Shown: positions 5,921-13,287 of the stretch, piece by piece
Position numbering within the stretch: the stretch's first letter is position 1
How the letters are laid out: each line of letters begins with the position of its first letter
Source: an uncultured Clostridia bacterium
GTDB lineage: Bacteria > Bacillota > Clostridia > TANB77 > CAG-508
Reading direction: 5' to 3'
DNA length: 22,864 bases
Assembly: GCA_934162615.1 (NCBI GenBank)
Contig: CAKPJK010000022.1
Span: forward strand, 1-22,864
The notes under the pieces: generated by a model
Seen by the model: the letters and a program-made list of their open reading frames with translations, nothing else
The model's database searches: none
What the model was told of the DNA's origin: nothing
Position numbers and translations under genes: made by a program

Positions 5921-7636
5921 CTATTTTGAATAATAGTTTTCTCCGCTTCCATATGTAACTTTATAGTATTCTCCAATGAATACTGTATTACTTTCATTTA
6001 TTTTATATTTTGGTTTTACAATAATTTTTCCTTCACTATTTACAATTCCCCAAAGATTATCTAGTTTTATTCCTGCAAATCCATATTTATTTACTTCTGT
6101 TACCTCATCATATTTACATTCAACTATTATTTTTCCATTTGCATCTGCAAATCCCCATTTATCATTTTGTTTTATTGCAAATATTTTGTTGTCTTTGAAC
6201 AATTCTGTATTTTTTAGTTCTTTTCCTTCGTTTGCTATATATTTTATTTCATCATTGTTATATAATTTTATATAATTGCTATTTTGTTCTATTTTTGCAT
6301 TATCTAATTCTGATATTTTTTGGAATTCTTTTGAGTATATTTCTATTGTGTTATTGTCTTGTGTTGCTTGTATCAAGTCTGTTCCTTCTATTTTTTGTAT
6401 TGTAGTATATTTAAAATCTATTTTTGTATTTTCATTTTCATCTATAACCCCTAATTTTCCTTCTGCATTACATGCTGTAAAGTATTTATCTTTTAAATAT
6501 TCAATATAAATATATTCATTTTTTGTTAGTTCTTTATTGTCTTTTAATATTTTGTAGTTTGTTTTTGAGTTCTCTGTTTGTATATATATTTTATAGTTTG
6601 TATTTTCTACATTTACTATTGCAGTTTCTGGTTCTATGTTTGCTTCATTTCCATTTGAGTCAAATACTTTTTCATTTTCATCTATTGTTGTGGCATATAT
6701 ATAATCTCCTGATACGTCTATTTGTTTGTATTCAAATGGTACAATTTCTTTTCCTTCAATTGATATTACTCCATAATTTTTTCCTTTTAATGCTGTTACT
6801 GTATTGTTGCTTTCATTATATACTAATGCTTGATATTCATTTGGTATTACTTGCTTTCTATTTTTCATTAATCCATACTTTCCGTTTTCGGCGCATATTG
6901 TATATATGTCATTACTGCTTATTTCTGTAATTCTATATAGTTCATTGTATTTATTATCTATTAATTTTTTTCCACTATTGTTGATATATCCATATCTGTA
7001 TCCTTCTTCCGTTGTTTTTTTTGTGATATATCCGTCTTTTTTGTATCCTGTATTTTCTTCATAGTATTTGTCTGCTTCTATTCCATCATATTGTTCTTTT
7101 ACTATAGTTGCTCCTTTTATGTTTATTATACCATATTTTCCGTCTTTTTTTACTAATAATTCTCCTTCTTTAAATTGTAGTGTGTCTATTTCTTCATAAA
7201 TTGCATTTGTTATTTTTTTGCCATCTATGCTTATTATTCCGTATTTTCCATCTTGACTATACTTTAGTGTTGTTTTCTCATACATTAAATCGCTTAATAT
7301 ATTTTTTAGTCTTAATGGTTGAATTCCTTGATATTGTGTATATATTTCTTCACCTTTTTCGTTTAATGCTTTTGTATTTTCTCCTTCATAGCATATAAAT
7401 ACTGCTTTTTCTGGATTTGGTATTTTTATGTCGTCATATTTTGCTTCTATTATCTGTTCTCCTTTTGAATTTATTACACCGTATTTGTCTTTTTCTTTTG
7501 ATACAAAGTACTTGTAATTTATTATTTGTGCAATTTCGTATTTTCTGTTTTCTGTTTTTATTTTGTTTACTATTAATCCAGCTGATATTGCCATTATTGC
7601 AATTATAATTATTACTATTGCTATTTTCTTTTTCAT
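5921..7636 (-). CDS. Membrane-anchored WG-repeat protein
   Basis: A 571-residue protein with a basic N-terminus and one hydrophobic segment (IAIVIIIIAIMAISAGLIV, about residues 5-23), then an extracellular region built of WG/KWG-type repeats. At least nine units follow the pattern [YWL]-G-x-[IF]-[ND]-x-x-G-K-x-I-x-x-x-Y-[DEK], for example YGVINSKGEQIIEAKYDDI, YGIISIDGKKITNAIYEEI, WGFADANGKIIVECKYDEV and WGIVNSEGKIIVKPKYK. Such repeats form beta-propeller-like folds; the biological role is usually unknown. There is no LPXTG-like C-terminus, so it is not an obvious substrate of the sortase next door. I chose ATG 7636, which has AAGGA 9 nt upstream; ATG 7645 directly touches the site. A promoter lies at 7700-7728. 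Confidence 0.88.
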   Translation of the reverse strand: MKKKIAIVIIIIAIMAISAGLIVNKIKTENRKYEIAQIINYKYFVSKEKDKYGVINSKGEQIIEAKYDDIKIPNPEKAVFICYEGENTKALNEKGEEIYTQYQGIQPLRLKNILSDLMYEKTTLKYSQDGKYGIISIDGKKITNAIYEEIDTLQFKEGELLVKKDGKYGIINIKGATIVKEQYDGIEADKYYEENTGYKKDGYITKKTTEEGYRYGYINNSGKKLIDNKYNELYRITEISSNDIYTICAENGKYGLMKNRKQVIPNEYQALVYNESNNTVTALKGKNYGVISIEGKEIVPFEYKQIDVSGDYIYATTIDENEKVFDSNGNEANIEPETAIVNVENTNYKIYIQTENSKTNYKILKDNKELTKNEYIYIEYLKDKYFTACNAEGKLGVIDENENTKIDFKYTTIQKIEGTDLIQATQDNNTIEIYSKEFQKISELDNAKIEQNSNYIKLYNNDEIKYIANEGKELKNTELFKDNKIFAIKQNDKWGFADANGKIIVECKYDEVTEVNKYGFAGIKLDNLWGIVNSEGKIIVKPKYKINESNTVFIGEYYKVTYGSGENYYSK

Positions 7637-7665
7637 ATTTTTCATTCCTTTCCACGGTACAAATC
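7631..7665 (-). repeat. Shared leader element, WG-repeat gene copy
   Basis: On the minus strand GATTTGTAC, a 3-nt gap, then GGAAAGGAATGAAAAATATG and AAA. It matches the leader of the patatin gene at 5707-5742 and has a similar GGAAAA a few bases further upstream. Confidence 0.65.
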
Positions 7666-7699
7666 AAAAATGATTTTTCCTTTTTCTTTTGTCTTTTTT

Positions 7700-7728
7700 A
7701 TTATACTTGTTTTGTTTTATTTTTACAA
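7700..7728 (-). promoter_or_regulatory. Sigma-A promoter for the WG-repeat gene
   Basis: Minus strand: TTGTAA (7723-7728), a 17-nt spacer, TATAAT (7700-7705). It predicts a leader of about 60 nt that includes the shared leader element. Confidence 0.65.
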
Positions 7729-7740
7729 GAATAAATCTAA

Positions 7741-7778
7741 AAAAATCAAAAAAGATTGCTCACTTAATGTGGGCAATC
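7741..7778 (-). terminator. Rho-independent terminator of the sortase gene
   Basis: On the minus strand GATTGCCCAC pairs with GTGAGCAATC (stem 7754-7778, one mismatch, 5-nt loop) and is followed by TTTTTTGATTTTTTT. It lies about 105 nt after the sortase stop and just upstream of the WG-repeat promoter. Confidence 0.75.
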
Positions 7779-7882
7779 TAAAATAAAAACATTATAATAA
7801 ATTTAAAAAAATAAATATAATCTTTAAAATAAATATCGACAAATTAATAATATTATAATATAAAGGATTTTTAACTATATGA

Positions 7883-8515
7883 TTATTTTTGTATAGCTTG
7901 TATACATCTTCTGTATTTTGGTTCATTTTCTACGCATGTGATTAATGTTATTTTGTCTTTTTGTGTATCTTCTAATGGCTCCCAATCTGTATCTTTTATT
8001 ATTTTGTTTTCTGTTACAATATAAGTTTCTTCAAATTCATAATATTTATATATTATTTCGTCTCCTTCAACTAATTGCTTGATATTTGCAAAATAATTTA
8101 CATCATACCCTCTATTATGTGCCGCAAGCCCTACATTACCACTTGTTTTTGTTGTCTCCTCAAAATGACCAACAAATTTATCCATTATTTCTTTACTTGT
8201 GCCTTCAGATATTTCTGCTTTAAGAGATATTTTGGGAATTGTTATTTTCCATTGTGCTTTTTCAATTCTTTCGTTTCTATTTTTTTCTTCTTCTGTAAGT
8301 ACAAAATTTTGTGTATCCTTTTCGTTTTCTTTTGTGTCTTGATTAATATTGTTTGATTTTAATTCTACTAAAATTAAGTCTTTTTTAAACAATTTTTCTA
8401 TTTTTTGTGTATTCATTGGTATTGCAGGTGTTTTATATTGTTGGGTTATAAAAAAGATAATAATAGTTATTAAAATACTTACAATATTAATATGTCGTGT
8501 TGTATACTTAGTCAT
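7883..8515 (-). CDS. Sortase-family transpeptidase
   Basis: A 210-residue extracytoplasmic cysteine transpeptidase that would attach sorting-signal proteins to the cell wall or build pili. A single N-terminal membrane segment (about 9-24) acts as signal anchor, then a polar linker to about residue 87, then the sortase beta-barrel starting at WKITIPKISLKAEI. The catalytic triad is visible: H133 in LAAHNRG, C194 in TLITCVEN and R202 or R203 in KYRRC. The class cannot be fixed by eye. No protein with an LPXTG-like C-terminus is encoded nearby, so its substrate is elsewhere. The start is odd: GGAGGTG is 14 nt upstream of the ATG at 8515, and a closer ATG is out of frame. A promoter lies at 8624-8652 and a terminator at 7741-7778, so it is transcribed alone. 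Confidence 0.9.
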   Translation of the reverse strand: MTKYTTRHINIVSILITIIIFFITQQYKTPAIPMNTQKIEKLFKKDLILVELKSNNINQDTKENEKDTQNFVLTEEEKNRNERIEKAQWKITIPKISLKAEISEGTSKEIMDKFVGHFEETTKTSGNVGLAAHNRGYDVNYFANIKQLVEGDEIIYKYYEFEETYIVTENKIIKDTDWEPLEDTQKDKITLITCVENEPKYRRCIQAIQK

Positions 8516-8545
8516 TCATTTTGATCATACACCTCCATTATTCAG
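8511..8545 (-). promoter_or_regulatory. Overlapping ATGs and tandem ATGA at the sortase start
   Basis: On the minus strand GGAGGTGT is followed by ATGATCAAAATGAATGACTAA. The first two ATGs share one frame that ends after six codons (MIKMND). The third, overlapping ATG opens the sortase frame. The ATGAATGA tandem repeat places the sortase one base out of frame with the best-spaced start, so expression may rely on termination-reinitiation or reflect a recent 4-bp duplication. Confidence 0.5.
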
Positions 8546-8560
8546 TTTCGTTTACTTGAA

Positions 8561-8602
8561 ATTTTTTCGAAAAAATATAAGATTTTTAAAGCACTTTGTG
8601 CT
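8561..8602 (-). repeat. Two palindromes in the sortase leader
   Basis: ATTTTTTCGAAAAAAT (8561-8576) is a perfect 16-bp palindrome and AGCACTTTGTGCT (8590-8602) is a 5-bp inverted repeat with a 3-nt loop. Both lie between the promoter and the ribosome binding site of the sortase gene and could be operators or leader hairpins. Confidence 0.4.
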
Positions 8603-8623
8603 ATTTGATTAAAAACTATATTT

Positions 8624-8652
8624 ATAATACAACATTTTTTTCATTTTGTAAA
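8624..8652 (-). promoter_or_regulatory. Sigma-A promoter for the sortase gene
   Basis: Minus strand: TTTACA (8647-8652), 17-nt spacer, TATTAT (8624-8629); each hexamer matches five of six consensus bases. The leader would be about 100 nt. Confidence 0.55.
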
Positions 8653-8674
8653 TAATTTTTTCTTAGAAACTCTA

Positions 8675-8697
8675 ACTTTTCATCGCAATTTTTGACA
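8675..8697. repeat. Dispersed 23-bp repeat, copy A
   Basis: ACTTTTCATCGCAATTTT, then TGACA. The sequence at 22293-22315 is identical except for one T to C change. Just beyond it is TTCGACA (8701-8707 region), the reverse of the Spo0A-box core TGTCGAA, and CAATTTTT...AAAAATTG forms an 8-bp inverted repeat around it. Confidence 0.6.
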
Positions 8698-8725
8698 CAG
8701 TTCGACAAAAAATTGAGACATTAGG

Positions 8726-10249
8726 TTATCCCCTTTGTCCCAAATCTAATTCAAAGTAAAACTCTACACCATTTTCTAGATTTTTCACTCCATATTTATT
8801 ATCATAGTTTCCCATTATTGCTTTAACAAAAGCAAGACCTATTCCTGTTCCTCCATCTTCTCTATTTCTAGATTCGTCTGCCTTATAAAATCTATTCCAA
8901 ATTCTATTTAGATTTTCTTCTGAAATATTTTCTCCTGTATTAAATACCTTAATGCAAACTTTATTTTCTTCTTCTAGAATTTCATTTGAAATTTTTATAT
9001 ATTTTTCTCCATACATTTCTTTAACATTTTTTATAGCATTTGTTAAATAATTTGTTAATACTTGTTCTATATAGAAATCATCTGCAAATACAGATATATC
9101 TTTGGTTTCGTCAAATTTTATTTCTGCTTGTTTTTCTTCTATCATTACATTTGTTTTTCTAATAACTTCTTTTTCAAGTTCTACTATATTGAATTCTTTA
9201 TTATTAAATTCTCTTTTTCCATATTCTAATTTCATTAATTCTAGTAATTGTTTTACTAATTTATCCATTTTATTTGTTTCATCTAAAATGACTTCTGCAT
9301 AGAATTTTCTGCTTTCTTCATCACTGTTAACATTTTCTAGTAATCCTTCGCTATATCCTTGTATTAGTGCTATTGGTGTTTTTAGTTCGTGTGACACATC
9401 TGATATAAATGTTTTTCTCATTTCATCTATTTTTGATTTTTCTTCTATATCTCTTTCTAGTTCTGAGTTACTACTTCTTAGTTGTTTTATTGTTCTTTCC
9501 AGTTTGTCTGACATGGTGTTTATGCTTCTTCCTAAGTCATTTATTTCGTCTTTAGCATTTGTTACCTGGTATTTTTGGCTAAAGTCTAAGTTTGACATTT
9601 TTTTTGCAATGTTGTTTAGTTCAAGTATTGGCTCTGTGAATTTTCTTGATACTATTGTTACCATGATTGAGGCTATTAATATCGTAAATCCTGCCATCAT
9701 CAATAGAAAGTTGTTTGATATGCTAACACTGTCTTTTATTGAGTTTAGCGGTATACGTATATATAAAAAATACCCATTTTCTAATTTCCCAGAAAGCATC
9801 ATATATGATAGTCCATTTTTAGTATCCCTTTGTTGTTTTATTTTGAAATTATCGTTTGATTCTATTTCTTTTCCATCATTTGCTTTGTCTAATATGTCGT
9901 TTATGCTTCCCATTACTGTTGAAAAGTTTTTGTTTGTTGTGTATAGGTTTATTCCGTTGTTGTCTTTTATTAAAATATCAAAATTGTTTTTTATTGATAA
10001 TTTTTCTAGTTCTGTTTGTATGTCATCGTCTCTGTTTTGTTTTTGATAGTAGTCGTTTATTGATTCATACACTGTTTTTAATGTGATCTGTTTTTTGTAT
10101 AAGTAGAATTGTTCTAGGGCAAAATTGTTTACTAATATCATAAATAGTATAATTAGTAATACTGTTATGCTTAGTGATAAAAATAGTTTTACTTTTACTG
10201 ATGATAGTATATCTTTTATTTTATTTAACTTCAAATTTGTATCCCACAC
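8726..10249 (-). CDS. Sensor histidine kinase
   Basis: A 507-residue membrane sensor kinase. Two membrane segments (about 20-41 and 179-200) enclose an extracellular sensor domain of about 135 residues. They are followed by a HAMP domain (about 200-255, FTEPILELNNIAKKM), a short coiled coil, the HisKA domain with the phosphorylated H287 in FISDVSHELKTPIAL, and a HATPase_c domain with the N box LTNAIKNV (402-409), the G1-type VFNTGENIS and the G2 box GGTGIGLAFVKAI (466-478). It overlaps the end of the response regulator gene by 29 bp, so the two are a coupled two-component pair. The start is not certain: GTG at 10249 lacks a clear ribosome binding site; a TTG at 10234 is an alternative. The signal sensed is unknown. 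Confidence 0.93.
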   Translation of the reverse strand: MWDTNLKLNKIKDILSSVKVKLFLSLSITVLLIILFMILVNNFALEQFYLYKKQITLKTVYESINDYYQKQNRDDDIQTELEKLSIKNNFDILIKDNNGINLYTTNKNFSTVMGSINDILDKANDGKEIESNDNFKIKQQRDTKNGLSYMMLSGKLENGYFLYIRIPLNSIKDSVSISNNFLLMMAGFTILIASIMVTIVSRKFTEPILELNNIAKKMSNLDFSQKYQVTNAKDEINDLGRSINTMSDKLERTIKQLRSSNSELERDIEEKSKIDEMRKTFISDVSHELKTPIALIQGYSEGLLENVNSDEESRKFYAEVILDETNKMDKLVKQLLELMKLEYGKREFNNKEFNIVELEKEVIRKTNVMIEEKQAEIKFDETKDISVFADDFYIEQVLTNYLTNAIKNVKEMYGEKYIKISNEILEEENKVCIKVFNTGENISEENLNRIWNRFYKADESRNREDGGTGIGLAFVKAIMGNYDNKYGVKNLENGVEFYFELDLGQRG

Positions 10250-10895
10250 CTCTCATCGTTTTTATGTATTTTCCTCTTTTTCCTAATTTATGTCTAATTT
10301 TTTTTATATGGCTATCTATTGTTCTTGAGTCTCCATAATAGTCATAATTCCACACATTGTTTAGAATTTTGTCTCTTGATAGTGCTATGTTTTCGTTTTC
10401 TACTAAATATACCAATAGTTCATATTCTCTTAAACTAAGTTCTAGTACTTTTCCATCTACTGTTACTGTTCTTCCTTCTTTGTCTATTTCAATTCCGCCA
10501 TAGTCTTTTACTTCTTTTGTGTCTCCTTGTGTTCTTTTTAGTATCGCTTCTACTCTGGCTACTAATATTTTAGGACTGAATGGTTTTGATATGTATTCAT
10601 CAACTCCTAGTTCAAATCCAAATAGTTCGTCTTGTTCTTCTCCTCTTGCTGTTAACATTATTATTGGCACTTTTGATGTTTGTCTTATTTGTCTTAATAC
10701 AGACCACCCGTCAAGTTTTGGCATCATTACATCTAATAATATTAAGTCTATTTTTTGTGAGTTTTCTTCATATACTTGTAGTGCTTTTTCTCCGTCTTCT
10801 GCTTCTAGTATGCTAAATCCCTTTACTGCTAAAAAATCTTTTATTAATTTTCTCATTCTTGATTCGTCATCTACAACTAATATGCATTTATTCAT
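10221..10895 (-). CDS. OmpR/PhoB-family response regulator
   Basis: A 224-residue transcription factor. The receiver domain (1-120) has the acidic pocket D9/D10, the phosphoacceptor D55 in LILLDVMMP, T82 in MLTARG and K104 in ISKPFSP. A C-terminal winged-helix DNA-binding domain follows (about 130-224) with LSLREYELLVYLVEN, the DSRTIDSHIKKIRHKL recognition-helix region and TMRGVGYKFEVK. Phosphorylation by the overlapping kinase is expected. The ATG at 10895 has AGGGAG 8 nt upstream; a longer GTG frame to 10931 would contain that site. It follows the mscS stop by 39 bp and is probably cotranscribed with it. Confidence 0.94.
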   Translation of the reverse strand: MNKCILVVDDESRMRKLIKDFLAVKGFSILEAEDGEKALQVYEENSQKIDLILLDVMMPKLDGWSVLRQIRQTSKVPIIMLTARGEEQDELFGFELGVDEYISKPFSPKILVARVEAILKRTQGDTKEVKDYGGIEIDKEGRTVTVDGKVLELSLREYELLVYLVENENIALSRDKILNNVWNYDYYGDSRTIDSHIKKIRHKLGKRGKYIKTMRGVGYKFEVK

Positions 10896-10934
10896 ACTCT
10901 TGCTCCCTTCGCTTTGATTATTGCCATCCACCTT

Positions 10935-12008
10935 TTATTTTTTTACAAATACTGTTTTTGTATCATATGCCAATTCTACATTTTCTTCTCTTAAAATTTG
11001 CATAATTTTAAAATTGATTTTTTCTTTTTCTTCTAAGAAACTTGCATAATCTAATGAATTTGTGTAACTACAAACCATTAAATTCATTCCGTTATCTGTT
11101 ATATTATCAAATCTAACTATTATTGTATCATCAATTACGTCGTCATGTTGTACTAATAATTCTTTTATTCTTTTTTGAACTATTTGTACTTTTTCTAGCG
11201 GAGTGTCTAAGTCTAAACATAAATTTACTTTATTTCTTCTTTTTTCCATTCTACTCCAATTTATTATTGAGTCATTTGCAATAACTGCGTTTGGTATGTT
11301 TACTACAGAGTTTTCAAATGTTCTTACTCTTGTACTTCTAAATGTAATGTCTTCTACTGTTCCTTCGTATTTATCTACTTCTATCCAATCTCCAACTACA
11401 AATGGTTTGTCTAAAAATATTACTAATCCACCAAATAAATTTTTTGCGGTGTCTTGTGCTGCAAGTGTTATTACAACACTTCCTATTCCTAATCCTGCAA
11501 CTAAACCATTTAGGTTAAATCCTAAATCTGTTATTATCATAAATCCTGCGACTACATATACCAAAACTCTAATTGATTTTAATATGAATTTTAGCATTGA
11601 GTCTTCTACTTCTGGATTCATTTTGTCTTTTAGTCTATTTACCATTCTGTTGTTTGTTGTAAGACTATTTGCAATTCCATTTGCAGCTAATATGATAAAT
11701 GATATTTTAAATAATTGGTCTACCCATTTATTTATCCATGCTCCTGTATTTAGTGGTTGTCTTATAAATAATAATGCTAAATATAGACCTAGTATAATAT
11801 AAAACACTTTTAGTGGTGTATAAAATGCATTATTTTTTATTGCCTTTTTATTTTTGGTTTTTGGTTTAAATATTTTTACTGTAAAAAATGCTAAACTTCT
11901 ACTTAAACATCTAAATAATATGTATATTAATATTGCAATTAATATATCTATTATTTGAGTCATTTGTATTCCTTTTATTGATTCTACAAAACTTCTTATG
12001 TTTTCCAT
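10935..12008 (-). CDS. Mechanosensitive ion channel, MscS family
   Basis: A 357-residue membrane channel that opens on membrane tension to release solutes during hypo-osmotic shock. About five hydrophobic segments are seen (20-45, 64-84, 96-116, 143-162 and the pore helix). The pore-lining and beta-domain signature is clear: LVAGLGIGSVVITLAAQDTAK, then LFGGLVIFLDKPFVVGDWIE (191-210), YEGTVEDITFRSTRVRT and the NIPNAVIANDSIINWS segment typical of the family, followed by a cytoplasmic alpha/beta domain. The extra N-terminal segments make it longer than the 286-residue E. coli MscS. AAGGA lies 11 nt upstream of the ATG. No good promoter is visible between the rpoD terminator and this start. The two-component genes directly follow. 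Confidence 0.93.
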   Translation of the reverse strand: MENIRSFVESIKGIQMTQIIDILIAILIYILFRCLSRSLAFFTVKIFKPKTKNKKAIKNNAFYTPLKVFYIILGLYLALLFIRQPLNTGAWINKWVDQLFKISFIILAANGIANSLTTNNRMVNRLKDKMNPEVEDSMLKFILKSIRVLVYVVAGFMIITDLGFNLNGLVAGLGIGSVVITLAAQDTAKNLFGGLVIFLDKPFVVGDWIEVDKYEGTVEDITFRSTRVRTFENSVVNIPNAVIANDSIINWSRMEKRRNKVNLCLDLDTPLEKVQIVQKRIKELLVQHDDVIDDTIIVRFDNITDNGMNLMVCSYTNSLDYASFLEEKEKINFKIMQILREENVELAYDTKTVFVKK

Positions 12009-12040
12009 ATTTAATCTTATCCTTTCTAAAATTGCTAATA

Positions 12041-12084
12041 AGACTCACCTTTTGGCAACTTATTTTTTGTCAAAAAGCGAGTCT
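12041..12084 (-). terminator. Terminator-like hairpin after rpoD
   Basis: On the minus strand AGACTC (12079-12084) pairs with GAGTCT (12041-12046), with inner pairing of TTTTGxCAA against TTGxCAAAA, giving a long, interrupted stem 13 nt after the rpoD stop. It is followed by TATTAGCAATTTTAG, a weak tail, so read-through into mscS is plausible. Confidence 0.6.
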
Positions 12085-12097
12085 ATATTGCCAATTT

Positions 12098-13276
12098 TTA
12101 TCCCATATAGTCTCTTAATTTTTTACTTCTACTAGGGTGTCTTAATTTTCTTAATGCTTTTGCTTCTATTTGTCTTATTCTTTCACGAGTTACGTTAAAT
12201 TCTTTTCCTACTTCTTCAAGTGTTCTAGATTTTCCGTCTTCTAGTCCAAATCTTAATTTTAATACTTTTGCTTCTCTTGGTGTTAATGTGTTCATTACTT
12301 CTTCTAATTGTTCTTTTAGAAGTGTATATGATGCCGCATCATGTGGTGCTGGGCTATCTTCGTCTTGTATAAAGTCTCCTAAGTGACTATCTTCTTCTTC
12401 TCCAATTGGTGTTTCTAGTGATACTGGGTCTTGTGCAATTTTTTGAATTTCTACTACTTTTTCAACTGGGATTTCCATTTCTTTTGCTATTTCTTCTGGG
12501 GTTGGTTCTCTACCCATTTGTTGTAATAAGTTTCTTGATGTTCTTATTAATTTGTTTATTGTTTCTACCATATGAACTGGAATTCTTATTGTTCTTGCTT
12601 GGTCTGCAATAGCTCTTGTTATTGCTTGTCTTATCCACCATGTTGCATAAGTACTAAATTTAAATCCTTTTGTATAATCAAACTTTTCTACTGCTTTTAT
12701 AAGTCCCATGTTTCCTTCTTGTATTAGGTCTAGAAATAGCATTCCTCTACCAACATATTTTTTAGCAATACTTACAACAAGTCTTAGGTTTGATTCGGCT
12801 AATTTTTGTTTTGCTTCTTCGTCTCCCTCTAAAATTCTTTTTGCTAGTTCTAGTTCTTCGTCAAATGTTAATAGTGGTATTTTCCCTATTTCTCTTAAAT
12901 ACATTCTTACTGGGTCATCTACGCTTATTCCTTCATAGCTTGTGTCTGTAATTTCATCTAGTTTTAATTCTTCTACTTCTTTTAAGTCTTCGATGTTTGG
13001 TTCTTCGTCAAAGTCATCTGGTAATAAGTCTATTCCACCTTTTTCGAATTCATCAAATACTTCATCCATTTTTTCTGGATTTACCTCATTTAATTTTGTT
13101 GCTAAATCACTGTATGTCATTTTTCCATTTTCTTTTGCTTCTTTTATGATGTTATTTATTTTTTCTTTGTCTGTTTTTTCTTTATTTTCTAGTTCTTTTT
13201 TTGTTTTTGCTTTTGTTTCTTTTACTTCTTCAACTTTTTTTACTTCTTCTAAATTTTCTTCTTTTTTATTAGACAT
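12098..13276 (-). CDS. rpoD: Primary RNA polymerase sigma factor (sigma A/RpoD)
   Basis: A 392-residue housekeeping sigma factor. Residues 1-35 are a highly charged Lys/Glu tail, 36-85 a region 1.1-like segment, and 118-132 region 1.2 (DDPVRMYLREIGKIPLL). Region 2 follows (about 158-230: NLRLVVSIAKKYVGRG, LDLIQEGNMGLIKAVEKFDY, FSTYATWWIRQAITRAI), which binds core enzyme and the -10 element. Then come region 3 (235-315) and region 4 (326-392), whose helix-turn-helix LEEVGKEFNVTRERIRQIEAKALRKLR contacts the -35. The ATG at 13276 has AGGGGGT 8 nt upstream. It begins 11 bp after the dnaG stop, the classic macromolecular-synthesis operon order, and is followed by a hairpin terminator. The TTGACA/TATAAT promoters seen in this window fit its expected specificity. 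Confidence 0.98.
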   Translation of the reverse strand: MSNKKEENLEEVKKVEEVKETKAKTKKELENKEKTDKEKINNIIKEAKENGKMTYSDLATKLNEVNPEKMDEVFDEFEKGGIDLLPDDFDEEPNIEDLKEVEELKLDEITDTSYEGISVDDPVRMYLREIGKIPLLTFDEELELAKRILEGDEEAKQKLAESNLRLVVSIAKKYVGRGMLFLDLIQEGNMGLIKAVEKFDYTKGFKFSTYATWWIRQAITRAIADQARTIRIPVHMVETINKLIRTSRNLLQQMGREPTPEEIAKEMEIPVEKVVEIQKIAQDPVSLETPIGEEEDSHLGDFIQDEDSPAPHDAASYTLLKEQLEEVMNTLTPREAKVLKLRFGLEDGKSRTLEEVGKEFNVTRERIRQIEAKALRKLRHPSRSKKLRDYMG

Positions 13277-13287
13277 GAATTTACCCC

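Noticed and set aside
8701..8707. Spo0A box as a firm regulatory call
   Set aside because: A 7-base core like TGTCGAA is expected about twice by chance in a window of this size and composition; only its link to the 23-bp repeat is kept.
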